A stretch of DNA of 64,000 nt from Lepidostoma basale (lineage: Eukaryota > Arthropoda > Insecta > Trichoptera > Lepidostomatidae). Position 1 is the stretch's first letter. Each line of letters starts with the position of its first letter. This document shows, one piece after another, positions 1-10,255 of the stretch. The DNA lies in assembly GCA_022606425.2 (NCBI GenBank), contig JAHDVF020000880.1, positions 248,001-312,000 on the forward strand. Direction: 5' to 3'. Made by a program: the position numbers and the translations under genes. Under the pieces are notes generated by a model. That model did no database searches and was not told the origin of the DNA. It saw only the letters and a list, made by a program, of their open reading frames with translations.

Positions 1-39
1 TGAAAAATGTTAAACAACTTGGGCGATTTTTTTACCACT

Positions 40-170
40 ATAATTTTGTTGTTTGACCCCTATGTATGGGAAGTGAAGCATGGAACTGGCAAAAGAAGGA
101 TTAAAGTAGAATAAATGCAGTAGAAATGAGATCTCTAAGATTAATGTGTTTAAATCTGCATATGCAATGA
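40..170 (+). mobile_element. RTE-type LINE fragment, (GTTA)n-tailed family
   Basis: Matches the 5' part of the repeat seen in fuller form at 5015-5540 and 21340-21785 (stretches such as TATGTATGGGAAGTGAAGC and GCAGTAGAAATGAGATCTC). In the fuller copies this part encodes the piece of the LINE protein just after the reverse transcriptase. Truncated at both ends and decayed. Confidence 0.7.
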
Positions 171-224
171 CGGTCGGTCTAAGAGCGAGGTCGACAGTGG
201 TATACATCAGGCTAGGCTTGCATT

Positions 225-720
225 TAATAAAAGGTCGAAAATAATATAATCAAATAATATAGATCTAAAACTGAGAATACTCCTCATCAAGACCTATGTA
301 TGGAGTATCTTGATGTACGGCTGCGAGACATGGTGCCTATCCGAAAGAGATAAACGGAGACTAGAGGCTTTTGAGATGTGGTCCTATAGAAGACTATTAG
401 CAATTTCCTGGAGAGACCACATCACGAATGAGGAGGTTCTTCAAATAATCGAAGGAGGAAGGCACCTGCTCAGGACCTTGTCCGAAAGGCCTGCAAGATG
501 GATCGGCCATGTAATACGTCAAGAAGGCCTCTTGCATCCCATAATGGAGGGTATGACCGAGGGGACAAACTCTAGGGGACGCCCACGCCGGAGTACCTGG
601 AGGACCTGTTGGTGGACGTGCGCTGCTCATCATATGCAGATTTCAAAAGAGCCGCACAAGACAGGGAAGAATGGAAGAGAATAATAGAAGAAATTGCTGC
701 AAATCAATGCCAGGATTGAA
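225..720 (+). mobile_element. LINE reverse-transcriptase C-terminal fragment
   Basis: An open frame at 310-684 encodes MYGCETWCLSERDKRRLEAF, followed by RRLLAISWRDHITNEEVL and GHVIRQEGLLHPIMEG. This is the typical region downstream of the catalytic YxDD block in RTE/jockey-type LINEs. After about 600 the reading moves to another frame (YADFKRAAQDREEWKRIIEE at 638-697), so the copy carries a frameshift. The 5' part of the protein is missing. Decayed and non-autonomous. Confidence 0.8.
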
Positions 721-723
721 ACT

Positions 724-965
724 TTATAATAATAAACTACCATAAACTACCATGCAAAGGGTAGTGTTGCAGATTGACATATATACAACTTCCAAAAATT
801 TGTCAGACATGGTGGTCATAAGAAAAAAGGTGGAACGGGGAATGTTGTATTGCATAAAACGTGCGCTTAACCCAACCAATGAAAGGTCATAAGTCCTGAA
901 AACACCTCGATCAACCATATTCTGTTTCCAATTTGCATCTTCGACTCTATTGAGATACAATTGAT
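724..965 (-). mobile_element. Half copy of a long-TIR MITE
   Basis: On the minus strand it begins TTGTATCTCAATAGAGTCGA and continues with ACAGAATATGGTTGATCGAG, matching the left half of the complete element at 3665-4012. The apparent 78-aa open frame here is a by-product of the repeat, because the same partial frame recurs in the other copy. Confidence 0.6.
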
Positions 966-1479
966 TCTTTATAATAATAATTTAATTATTATTTAAAATG
1001 AACTTTCATCGAGATTTCAGTAAAATCATTTGATTATCTTAAAAACAATTGTGATGTCAAAAAACAATGTAATTTAATTTAACAGTTTCTCCTCGGAGAT
1101 CGACGTCTTTCATGTTAGTGAAAGTACGTTCAGGGGACAAATAAATACTCTTGACTTTGGAAAGTATTTTGTCTTCCTAATGTCGAACCATCACTAATGC
1201 GTTCCTGGTATTGTGTTGTATTTTATAATATTTTACCTGTACTCAATTGATGCCTTAAACATTTATGCTGTTTGTAATGTCTTTTGAGTAAATAAACTGA
1301 TTTGATTTGATTTGAAAATAACTTGATTTGGTACATCTAGAAATCGGACGTTTTATATCAATATTAATTGTATATGGGTGTTCTTTAACACCAGTGACTC
1401 AAGACGGAGTAATTTACGCACTTTGATGTATTATAACACAAAGCGAAAGCATCCACCTTTGACAGTGTCGAGTATCGCG
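966..1479. other. AT-rich stretch without a gene
   Basis: No coding signal on either strand. Bases 985-1060 (AACTTTCATCGAGATTTCAG) resemble the outer end of the palindromic repeat family seen at 18775, 22350 and 40150. The rest is unassigned AT-rich sequence. Confidence 0.5.
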
Positions 1480-1750
1480 GCCCAAGATCGTCCCGAGGAA
1501 CACGAAATCACACAATCACACACGCCGTCCGCACGCGGCCCCGTCCGGCAGCGCGGCGCGGCGGGGCGGGGCGTGTGACGAGGGTTTAATTGGAAGGTGG
1601 GGGGGCGGGCGGCGGGGGAGGGCGGACGGACTGACGGACGGACACGTAGCCAGCGTCACGCACGTCGCCCGTGACGGTGTGCCGGCGAAGGAACGGTACG
1701 CACGCCAGGAGCGGACTCCGCCCGGTGACGTGTTGCCCGCTCAGGAGCAG
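1480..1750. promoter_or_regulatory. GC- and CpG-rich patch, function unknown
   Basis: A sharp rise in GC and CpG against AT-rich flanks, with runs such as GGCGGGCGGCGGGGGAGGGC. No exon with convincing coding content was found; short open frames here are composition effects. Such patches mark promoters or enhancers in some insects, but nothing in the sequence proves this. Confidence 0.3.
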
Positions 1751-1849
1751 GGCTGATCCTTAAATTAACCAAATGAACCCTGAGGTGTTCCATTTTTAAA
1801 TTGCCACAAAAATAATACAGTGTACCTCACATACTTCATTAATTCATCA

Positions 1850-2435
1850 AAAACGATACGGTGAGAGAAAAAACAAAGGTCACTGACATGATCCACCGGG
1901 TGGCGACTCTAAAATGGCAATAGGCAGGTGAGTTAAATCCTTAAAAACCGGAAAATACCGATCAACCTGAAACGAAAAGTCTATGAAGCCTGCGTTCTGC
2001 CAGTTGGTACTTATGGTCTTGAAACTGTTACATTGTCAAAACAAAGTGCCGAGAAACTACGAGTGACCCAAAGAGCTATGGAAAGAGCCATGTTAGAAAT
2101 AAGCCTAAAAGACAGAGTCAGAAACAATACGGTGAGAGAAAAAACAAAGGTCACTGACATAATCCACCGTGTGGCGACTCTAAAATGGCAATGGGCAGGT
2201 CACGTAGCCAGAAGCTCAGATGAAAAGTGGACAAGAAGACAGCTGACTTGGAGACCGTGGACGGCGAAGAGAAGTGCAGGGTGACCGCAACTACGGTGGA
2301 AGGATGATCTGAACAGACACGTCGGAATAACCTGTATGCAGTCTGCACAGGACAGAGTGACATGGAAGCGAATGGAGGAGGCCTTTGTTCAGGAGTGGAC
2401 GGGAATAGGCTGTAGAAGAAGAAGGAGAAGACGAA
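1850..2435 (+). mobile_element. LINE C-terminal fragment with internal duplication
   Basis: Encodes RVTQRAMERAMLEISLKDRV and then LKWQWAGHVARSSDEKWTRR, the same LINE protein family as 54960-55495 and 48190-48580. It ends in a GAAGAAGAAG-type tail. About 75 bases beginning ATACGGTGAGAGAAAAAACA occur twice, at 1855 and 2129. Several stops and frameshifts make it non-functional. Confidence 0.8.
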
Positions 2436-2489
2436 GAAGAATGTGTAACACTTCCTAAATTTGTTAAAAAAGCTACCTATCTATCCAAG

Positions 2490-2992
2490 CTAAAATGGCA
2501 GTGCACAATCATTGTGTTATTTTACCGACCCTTATGTATGGAAGCGAAGCATGGAACTGGCAAAATAATAAGTGCAGTAAAAATGAGATCTCTTAGACGA
2601 TTGTGTCAAAACTGTGTATGATAGAGTGTCGAATGAAAATATCATATAAGAAGTGAATGCAGTGCGAATGAAAGTGTTATGAACAAAATAACGAAAGGAT
2701 CATTAAGATGGTTTGAATACACAGAAAAATCAACGAAGAAATAATGGCGAATAAAGATATGTTAACCATGTAAAAGAAATAGAGAAAGGCTAAGAAAAAC
2801 GTGGCACGATCAAATCAATCAGATCTTAATTGTCGACCACGTGAAAAATCGGAGAAATCGATGGCTGTCCTTAACACGATAAATGAATGTTGATTAAGCG
2901 AGAGAATTATGTCAGGAAAAAACAATGTGGCGGTCCAACCTTTCTGCCCACCCATTCGGCGAGAGGGCATGATGGTAAATTGGTTAGTTTAC
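2490..2992 (+). mobile_element. RTE-type LINE 3' end, (GTTA)n-tailed family
   Basis: Runs from the GTGCACAATCATTGTGTTAT region through GAAATGAGATCTCTTAGACG to the tail GGTAAATTGGTTAGTTTA. It corresponds to the last ~500 bp of the LINE, covering the C-terminal protein and 3' end. Decayed by many indels. Confidence 0.8.
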
Positions 2993-3340
2993 TTCCAAAA
3001 TAAATACAACGAATTTAATGTGTTATACTGAAGTTAATAAATGAAACGGTAATTTATGGATTAAAAATAGCTGTGGATTTATATGAATATTTGAAATGAG
3101 GTTTTGCCTTCCCTAATGCGGTCCTTTGGTTCCCATTTCTCCAGACACGCACCAGCTCGCGGCTCTCTCGAGCCCCCAGGGTCGGCAGGGGCGCCGGGCG
3201 TCTTCTGGCAGGATTGCGACGCCAGCGCCTTCGTGCAAATATAATACTAAATTGCGCCAATAGATTCACGTATAATTTAATTAAAAATTTAAAAAATCCT
3301 ATAAAAATACAAAGAATGATCAAATTTTATATATAATAAT
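2993..3340. other. No gene seen
   Basis: AT-rich with one GC-rich island at about 3110-3235. The 89-aa frame across that island on the minus strand looks like composition, with no recognisable motif. Origin unknown. Confidence 0.4.
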
Positions 3341-3592
3341 ATATCGTCGGTTCAAAGGTAAAACTCATTAAGTGACATTTTAATTTTTTTTTCCAATTTC
3401 TATATCAGACTTGTGAATTCTACGTCATAAAATAATCACCAAGTGTATTTATTAAAGAATAACAGTTATTCTTTAATAAAAACACTTGGTGATTATTTTC
3501 TGATGTAGAATTCGCAAGTCTGATACAGAAAATGCAAAAAAAAATAAAAAATTAATGTCACTTAATGAGATTTACCTTTGAACCGACGATAT
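3341..3592. repeat. Near-perfect fold-back element (about 252 bp)
   Basis: The left arm starts ATATCGTCGGTTCAAAGGTA and the right arm ends with its reverse complement, TACCTTTGAACCGACGATAT. The two arms, about 125 bp each, meet with almost no spacer around AAGAATAACAGTTATTCTT. No coding capacity. It is a MITE or fold-back transposon able to form one long hairpin. Confidence 0.85.
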
Positions 3593-3664
3593 GGTCTTTG
3601 TTTTTTTTTTTATACAAATACTTGTAGACAAATACTGGATTTTTACCCATTGCGGGTTAATAAT

Positions 3665-4012
3665 TTTTTAAGGATGAATTGTATCTCAATAGAGACGAAG
3701 ATGTAAATTATTTGGAAACAGAATATGGTAGTCGAGGCATTTACAGGACTTATGACCTGTCATTGGTTGGGTTAAGCGATCACTTTATGTTTAACACCAT
3801 TCACCATTCCGCCCTTCTTACGACACCACGTCTGACAAATTTTTGGAACTTGTATATATGTTAATATTTTTTAATAACTTAACTGTTGGTAGGTACATCT
3901 ACACTAGCGTCATCTATTAAGATAAACGTCTTGTAAACGCCCCGACTACCATATTCTGTTTCCAAATAATTTACATCTTCGTCTCTATTGAGATACAATT
4001 AATCCTTAATAT
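3665..4012. mobile_element. MITE with ~70-bp terminal inverted repeats
   Basis: The left end ATTGTATCTCAATAGAGACG recurs as reverse complement at 3985-4005, and the similarity continues inward past ACAGAATATGGTAGTCG. The unique centre is about 190 bp and non-coding. A half copy lies at 724-965, so this is a dispersed family. Confidence 0.75.
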
Positions 4013-4019
4013 ATGGTAT

Positions 4020-4600
4020 ATTCTACTATGTATATGGCTGTGAAACTTGGACTCAAGTGAATGTAATGAACTGTTTGAGAACTGGATATACCGCAGAATG
4101 CTCCGTATACCGTGGACCGATAGGGTCAGTAATACAGATATAGGTACTACAGAGAACCAGAGCCAATAGGGAACTGTTGTCGAGTGTAAAGGCTAGAAAG
4201 GTTTCATATTATATTTAGATCAAAATAATCACAAATTGTGTTTGACAGTGTTTAAGGCTCGACACCAGAGAGCGCCAGCGTATATATCGGGCCTCAGCGT
4301 GACACCCATGCCAACGGAAAACCAACGTTCACTCCGAATAGAAACAAGTGCAAACATTACAATTCCAGTCGGAGCCAATAATGCAAGTTTCCATGATCGT
4401 GCTTTCAGCGTTACGGGTCCGTTGGCGTGGAATAGCCTCCATGTTTAGTATTTAGTATGTGGAAAGTGACGTTAAATTTAAAAAACTTCGAAAGACTGCA
4501 CTGTTCGGTCAGTCATTTCCTAGTGCGCCCTTGGAGTAATTGATTTTACAAAACGGCGCACTTAAAATATAAGTCATCAAAATAATAATAATAATAATCA
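4020..4600 (+). mobile_element. Chimera of two LINE fragments, second CR1/L2-like
   Basis: 4020-4150 carries a LINE C-terminal remnant (YRRMLRIPWTDRVSNTDIG). From about 4230 a CR1/L2-like end begins, with TVFKARHQRAPAYISGL, then FHDRAFSVTGPLAWNSL, then a 3' tail around GTGCGCCCTTGGAGTAATTG and an (ATA)n microsatellite. The same CR1/L2 end is present at 9480, 20880, 36535 and 40635. Confidence 0.8.
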
Positions 4601-4604
4601 TGTG

Positions 4605-4830
4605 CTAAGGGAAGAAAGATACCACCTCCTTCGGCTGATGACAATGGGCAAAATAGAGGGACATCAGGGAGTTGTTAGAAGTCAGTTTTCCTGGCTGCGA
4701 AATGTAAGAGAGTGGACAGTAATGCGCTGAGATTAGAACCGGTTTCAAGTGGCGCAGGACAAAGGTTTCGCTGCAGCGATCGCCAATGTTGGGGGGACCT
4801 GACACGGCACCAGAAAATAAAATAATAAAT
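4605..4830 (+). mobile_element. LINE C-terminal fragment
   Basis: Translation on the plus strand gives REERYHLLRLMTMGKIEGHQ followed by SQFSWLRNVREWT. This is the terminal region of an endonuclease/reverse-transcriptase LINE, followed by an AATAAAATAATAAA tail. Interrupted by stops. Confidence 0.7.
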
Positions 4831-5014
4831 CTGGCGAATACAAATTTATCACTACCTATATGGATTAATGTTAATATATCAGTACATAATGGAGTTCTAT
4901 TTGGAAAACTTATGCATGAAAGTCACAGCGTCCATTCAGATGTCGACATTTTCATTGCTATAGCGGGTAGTGTCTAACCACAATAAATTGGCGAACATAT
5001 TATTATAAAAACTA

Positions 5015-5540
5015 ACAACTAACCATCACGCCGTCTCCCCGAAGTGGTAGGCAGAAAGAATGGACTGCCACACTTTTCTATTCTGACATATTTCTCTTGC
5101 TTCCTCAACATTCATACATCGTGTCATGCACGCGCGTCGATTTTTCTGACTCCTCACATGGCCGACATTCAATATTTGATTTATTTGATCGTCGTGGTCT
5201 TCCTCTATTTCTGGTTCCATTTACATCGTTGACATATAATTTTTTTACCATTCTTTCTTTATTCATTCTTTCCATATGTCCAAACCATCTTAATGTACTT
5301 TTCATTATTTTGTTCATAACACCATCATTCCCACCGCATTCACTTCTTATATTTTCATTCGACACTATCATACACAGAGTATTTACACATTCGTCTAAGA
5401 GATCTCATTTCTACTGCATTTATTCTACTTTCATCCTTCTTTTGCCAGTTCCATGCTTCGCTTCCATACATAAGGGTCGGTAGAAGAACACCATCATGCA
5501 CTGCCATTCTAGCTTTTTGGATAGGTTTTTGTTTGCGATG
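5015..5540 (-). mobile_element. RTE-type LINE 3' end, long copy
   Basis: On the minus strand it encodes ENIRSECGGNDGVMNKIMKS, LRWFGHMERMNKERMVKKLY, NRRACMTRCMNVEEAREICQ and finally WQSILSAYHFGETA before a TGA. The stop is directly followed by GGTTAGTTGTTAG, the (GTTA)n-type tail. This is one of the best copies for defining the family. A single frame break splits the protein. Confidence 0.85.
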
Positions 5541-5599
5541 ACAACTTTAAGTGCACCATTCACTTTGTTGCCTGCTCCAACATATTATTATTTTTTTTT

Positions 5600-5840
5600 T
5601 GTGAATCGCTCTTTACATCATGACAGCATGAGCCAAATCGATGCAAACGGTATTATAGCTATCATAGTGATTCTCGCGACATGTGATAGGCAGCTAATCT
5701 ATCGCCATTTTATTGTCACGTGAATTCTACACCAGACCAAAGACAGTGTGATAATCACACTGCCCTCGCCGGGAATCGAACCCGGAACCTTCGGGGTGGC
5801 AGTCAATGCACTTACCACTCGACCACGAAGGTCGTCGTTA
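5600..5840 (-). mobile_element. tRNA-derived SINE
   Basis: On the minus strand it carries an A-box-like CGAGTGGTAAGTGC and a perfect B box GGTTCGATTCC, followed by a non-tRNA body (TGTCACGTGAATTC region in reverse). Same family as 6690, 12550, 13385, 17160 and 17935. The bases 3' of the B box do not complete a cloverleaf, so it is not a tRNA gene. Confidence 0.85.
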
Positions 5841-6059
5841 TATAAAGTCATATAAAGTTGTTATTATTATTTCTCAAAATATTCGTTTTAGATTTTACAA
5901 ATTTAGACTTATTAGACTTTACAAATGATTTTAAAATCTTTAATATAAAAATGTGTTTTTGTGTTCATTTGTGCTGTTGATAAAATAAATTTTAAAACAC
6001 TTATTTTGTTTTTACTCTATTTTATTTTATAAAAAATATGATAGAACTCCTAATAATGA
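5841..6059. other. AT-rich spacer, nothing recognised
   Basis: No open frame, repeat arm or splice-bounded coding segment seen. Confidence 0.4.
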
Positions 6060-6230
6060 AGTAAGAAACGAAAGTAAGAAACGTTTGAATGCGTCCTAAA
6101 CAAAATTAAGAAAGGGTCACTAGGATGGTTTGGATATATGGAACGAATGGATGAGGGAAGAATGGTCAAAAAGATACTCGTATATACAAATAGTATGAGT
6201 GGAAAAAGAAGTCGAGGTCATTCATTAATT
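6060..6230 (+). mobile_element. RTE-type LINE fragment
   Basis: Encodes LGWFGYMERMDEGRMVKKIL, the RWFGHMERM block of the (GTTA)n-tailed LINE. Truncated on both sides. Confidence 0.7.
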
Positions 6231-6689
6231 CTTTCTTTCGTTCCCACTGCATTTAATAATTCAATAATTTATGTGTACTGCATTTATTATAATAATTTTG
6301 GTATAAAATGTTATTTTTTTTTTTGAAGCGATATTATGTTTCATGATTTAATTAATAAAAATATTTAAAAAATAATATCCCAAAAGTATCGTTCATGCTC
6401 GTCCAGCATACTTGGTCTGTCTGCGATATGGGACGGAACTTCCCACGAAATGGGCGCTGTGAGCCAAGCACTCTCTGCATGCCAACACGGTACTATCGAT
6501 TGACCATCGGGCACGAACGCCGGGAGCACTAGCGGTGCATGTCGATATTCAATTTAAACTTCTAGGAATAACCCAGGAAAAGCTTTTTTCGCTAGATGAC
6601 ACCAAGAGCATTTTTTAATATTAAACTTTTAATATTGAAATTTAAAGTAACTAAATTTCAAAATTAAAAATAAAATTGTGACAAACTTC
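6231..6689. other. No gene seen
   Basis: AT-rich except for a mixed-composition block at about 6385-6550. No coding or repeat signature could be assigned. Confidence 0.4.
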
Positions 6690-6930
6690 GTGGCAGACTG
6701 ACAAAAGCTATTACTGCCACACCGAAGGCCCCTGTTTTGATTCCCGGGGATGGCAGTGTGATTGTCACAATATCTTTGATCTGGTGTAGAAGTCGCGTGA
6801 CAATAAAATAGCGATAGATTAGTGACCTGTCACATGTCATGTGAATTCATGTGATGGCATCCCTTTACATCGATTTTCTCGCGTGGTAATAATGTAAAGA
6901 GCTATTCAACAAAATAATAATAATAATATA
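6690..6930 (+). mobile_element. tRNA-derived SINE, degenerate
   Basis: Same family as 12550-12785. The B box is mutated (TTTTGATTCCC) but the body GGCAGTGTGATTGTCACA, the GTGACAATAAAATAGCGATA block and the 3' ATTCAACAAAATAATAATAA tail are all present. Confidence 0.75.
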
Positions 6931-6934
6931 ATCA

Positions 6935-7095
6935 TAAAGATTGGTGGCGAAAAGGTTCGCAACCCATCACAGCGCGTCTCCCGCGGGGGCGAAAAGAGAA
7001 GGATGGCGTGCCGCATCTGTTAAAGTGTGGTAGTCCATTATTTCTGCCTATCCCTTCGGGGAGACGGCGTGATAGTTAGTTAGTTAGTTATACAA
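6935..7095 (+). mobile_element. Chimeric SINE with RTE LINE tail
   Basis: The head TTGGTGGCGAAAAGGTTCGC, with GGATGGCGTGCCGCATCTG further in, is not part of the LINE. The last ~70 bp (TTTCTGCCTATCCCTTCGGG then GAGACGGCGTGATAGTTAG) are the 3' end of the (GTTA)n-tailed RTE LINE. The same head and tail recur together at 52240-52402, so the join is a transposing unit and not a chance insertion. Confidence 0.7.
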
Positions 7096-7129
7096 TAATA
7101 TTAATAATTCTCTTCTCTTCAGCAGGCTT

Positions 7130-7345
7130 ACTGGTAATCAATCTCTTGCTGCTTGGGTTTTCATCTTTAACATTTTTTGCAATTCTTATATTCTCCATGC
7201 GGTCCACGTGGTCTATCCAAAAGCGCCTTCTGCTTGTTCCCCATATCACTTTGTCTTCAACACCATAGACAGACCTTATCGTTTCATTTCCGATTCGATC
7301 TCTGAGGGTTTTGCCTGCGATGGAGTTCGCATTTCTGTTACTCTA
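7130..7345 (-). mobile_element. LINE C-terminal fragment
   Basis: The minus strand reads as RRFWIDHVDRMENIRIAKNV and continues into DENPSSKRLITSKPAEEKR, a LINE tail region. Upstream on the minus strand a partial NEAR-like segment (GNETIRSVYGVEDKVIWGTS) is visible. Decayed. Confidence 0.6.
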
Positions 7346-7914
7346 TGAAGGTTCTTAGTTCCATTCTAGTCATATAGGTCACACTGTAGCTACCGATCTC
7401 TATGGTTAGGTAAGTGAATCGCATGACTTGCATTTGTGTATTGATAGCGCATAATATCCACCTGTAACTGCAGTATTTCGTTGTTTTAATACGAAAGGCA
7501 AAATTTCTCGAATGTTTTTAAAGATAGTTGGTGGTCGGAAACATATGACCCATGTTTCAGACTTTCACGTAAATAATTTGTAGTTTACTATCGCGCAGAA
7601 TGTGCGTATTGTAAAACATTGCGTATGTATTTCAAACTAAATTGAACTTTTAACAAATTTCGGCCATTAGGCGGCAGTCCCTTGTCTCGCCGTTTTCCCG
7701 CCGTCCCATAGCAACCCTCTTTTGTTTTTTCCTCCAATTTGCGAGTGTGTACGGGGGCCCCGCGGGTGCGCACGTGTGTATATATGTGTGTGTGTAGTGG
7801 GAGAGCGTAGAAGGTACGAAAACCAATCGAAAAGGGAGGGAAAGAAATAAAAGTCCGCGAAACACTCGCGACGCCGGGAGAAGAGTCGTTCCGACGAAAG
7901 AGGATAGGGAAAAA
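7346..7914. other. No gene seen
   Basis: Mixed composition with a TGTGTATATATGTGTGTGTG microsatellite at about 7774-7794. The 97-aa minus-strand frame spanning it has low-complexity content and no family motif. Confidence 0.4.
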
Positions 7915-8265
7915 AATCTGTGTATGATAAAGTGTCGAATCAAAATATAAGAAGTGAATGCGTTGCGAATGATGGTGTTATGAGCAAAATATTGAAAGGA
8001 TCGTTAAGATGGTTTTGATACATGAAAATAATGAATAAAGTAAGAAAGGTAAGAAAAGTATATGTTAGCGATGTAAATGGAACTAGAAGTAAGGGAAGAC
8101 TCAAATAAATCAAATATTGAATGTCGTCCACGTGGGTGCATGATACGATATATGAATGTTGAGGAAACGAGAGAATATTGTCAGGAAAGAAAAGTGTGGC
8201 AGTCCATTCTTTCTGCCAACCCCTTCGGGGAGACGGTGTGATGGTTAATTAGTTAGTTAGTTTAT
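7915..8265 (+). mobile_element. RTE-type LINE 3' end, (GTTA)n-tailed family
   Basis: Begins in GTGTATGATAAAGTGTCGAA and ends CGGTGTGATGGTTAATTAG with a GTTAGTTAG tail. A central deletion removes part of the protein region. Decayed. Confidence 0.8.
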
Positions 8266-8665
8266 TAGTATTATATTTCAGTGCGATAGTCTCACTGATA
8301 AAGAGTTCAAAGATCAATGGACTTAAAATTTGTATGTAATCGTAAATGTGCGCAACAATAATTGTGAATATTTTATCTTTCATCTCTTGACCGAATAAGA
8401 AATCCATATCTTGCACAGGGTTAAATCATGTCCCTTTGATCAGGAGTCAATTGTTATGTCCTCTATAACAGCTTGTTAATAAATACTGTTAAGATATGGA
8501 GTGAATGTCTTGTATTCAATAAATCTAGCTGTTTACACATAGGACCTATGTAAATAAAAATTATATTAATTGAATTGTAAAAATATTTAAAGATTGAAAT
8601 TAATACCCGGGGTTACATATTTACAGAAAAGGGATAAGATTTCAATTAATAATGTAATAATTAAA
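8266..8665. other. No gene seen
   Basis: AT-rich. A stretch near 8428-8465 (CATGTCCCTTTGATCAGGAG) weakly resembles the second tRNA-like repeat at 37390-37475. Otherwise unassigned. Confidence 0.4.
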
Positions 8666-8667
8666 TA

Positions 8668-8878
8668 AAAGTTATCATTACTGTTAAAAATTTAAAACAC
8701 TGTTATAATATCACAATTTCTTTTTATTCACTCCGAGTGTCGCGACAGCTGTTTCGCCAACCGATGTTGGCAACATCGGTTGGCGAAACAGCGGTCGCGA
8801 CACTCGGAGTGAATAAAAAGAAATTGTGATATTATAACAGTGTTTTAAATTTTTAACAGTAATAATGTTAAAGTATTA
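8668..8878. repeat. Palindromic repeat with GAAAC core (about 210 bp)
   Basis: The left arm (TTACTGTTAAAAATTTAAAA, CACTCCGAGTGTCGCGAC) is mirrored by the right arm to near identity. The centre is TGTTTCGCCAACCGATGTTG and its complement. The right arm contains GGTTGGCGAAACAGCGGTC, a stem closed onto GAAAC and then GGTC, as in the other ribozyme-like palindromes of this window. A related copy is at 39215-39325. Confidence 0.8.
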
Positions 8879-8984
8879 TAGTGTTTCGGCCAAAACAATG
8901 GACTATTTTAAAGATATCAATTGAAAATATGATAATATTATAATAACGGAATACTAATATAAAAATATATATAAAAAAGCTATC

Positions 8985-9260
8985 CAAAGAAGCTCTAATG
9001 GCAGTGACCCTTGTGTATGGTATGGGAGTGTATCATGGAAGTGGACAAAAAAAGGATGAAAGTAGAATAAATGCAGTAGAAATGAGATCTCTAAGACGAC
9101 TGCGTGATAAAACTCCTTATGATAGATTGTCAAATGCAAATATAAGAATTGAATGCAGTGCGAGTTAAAGAGTTGTGAACGAAATAATGAAAGGGTCGTT
9201 AAAATGGTTTGGACACATGGAAAGAATTGGTGAAGACAGAATTAATGATGAAACGCGTTA
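8985..9260 (+). mobile_element. RTE-type LINE fragment
   Basis: Contains GAAATGAGATCTCTAAGACG and the TTTGGACACATGGAAAGAAT block of the (GTTA)n-tailed LINE. No tail; truncated at the 3' end. Confidence 0.75.
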
Positions 9261-9424
9261 GTTATTTAGGATTGAAGAAATGATTTCATTAAAAAGATTA
9301 GCAAATTAAGTCGCATAGAGATTGGAACACAAGATTTACCAAATGGTTGCGTAGATTTTCACGGTTGGTAGCAATATGTTTTTTGGGATCTTTGGAAAAG
9401 CTGTGTAACTTGTCTTTCTCGACC

Positions 9425-9459
9425 GACGTTTCGGAGTTCGTTACAGTCTCCATTGTCAG
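9425..9459 (-). ncRNA. Hammerhead-like core, degenerate
   Basis: Minus strand: CTGACAA, a stem GGAG paired with CTCC across an 11-base loop, then GAAACGTC. The core differs from the hammerhead consensus CTGANGA at the G position, so self-cleavage is doubtful. It sits just before a CR1/L2-like fragment. Confidence 0.3.
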
Positions 9460-9479
9460 GATAGTTTTATTAGTTCATA

Positions 9480-10255
9480 CCTTCGGAATTGACATCATCC
9501 CTTTAACTCCATAAAACTTCTTGGAGTCAACTTCGAAGCAGATCTTTCATTAAAAACCCAAATAAATAAGGCAGTGAGCGCCAGTTTCTTTCACCTAAGG
9601 CAGCTCAAAGCAATGTTCCCCCTGATGCATTTAAAACACTTGTTAATACCTTCGTCGTATCTCGACTTGACTATTGCAACGGCATTTACGCCAACATACA
9701 CAAGAAACAAACTTCAATCTGTTTTCAATGCGGCAGCACAACTTATAAAAGGTGTTCCAAAAATCTCGCATATTTCACAACATCTAAAAGATCTTCACTG
9801 GCTCAAGTGTCCTGAAGGTATCCAGTATTAACTATGCCGGACGGTTTTTAAAGGACTTCACGGAATAGCACCAGCCTATATCTGAACTTTGTGTTGCTGA
9901 TAGCCCTAACTTGCGGCAATCTACGCTTCGATCAGCAAACTCCTCGGCAATAGGCAAATTACTTGAGCGAAAGCGCAACCCCCGAACAAATTTCGGAGAT
10001 CGGGCTTTCGCAGTGGCAGGTCCGTCAGCCTGGAATTTGCTTCCTGCACGGCTCAGATGCATTGACAATCCGACAGACTTTAAATTTCATACAAAAACCC
10101 ACCTTTTCAAAATATCTCATAAAATGTAAACAACGGTTTTCTGATTGCTGGTGTCACATGCTGCTCTCCTGACTAAAAACACTATCAATGCGCCCTTGAA
10201 GTGAGTTATTCACGTAAACGGCGCTATACAAATTAGCCAAATTATTATTATTATT
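9480..10255 (+). mobile_element. CR1/L2-like LINE 3' end
   Basis: Encodes ASFFHLRQLKAMFPLMHLKH, LQSVFNAAAQLIKGVPKISH, then LRSANSSAIGKLLERKRNPR and NFGDRAFAVAGPSAWNLLPA, the classic C-terminal block of CR1/L2-superfamily reverse transcriptases. A 3' segment GCGCCCTTGAAGTGAGTTAT is followed by GGCGCTATACAAATTAGCC and an (ATT)n microsatellite. Stops and frameshifts between blocks show it is dead. Confidence 0.88.

Noticed and set aside
6935..7095. Simple insertion of an RTE 3' end next to unrelated sequence
   Set aside because: The same head-tail junction recurs at 52,240-52,402, which chance insertion would not produce.
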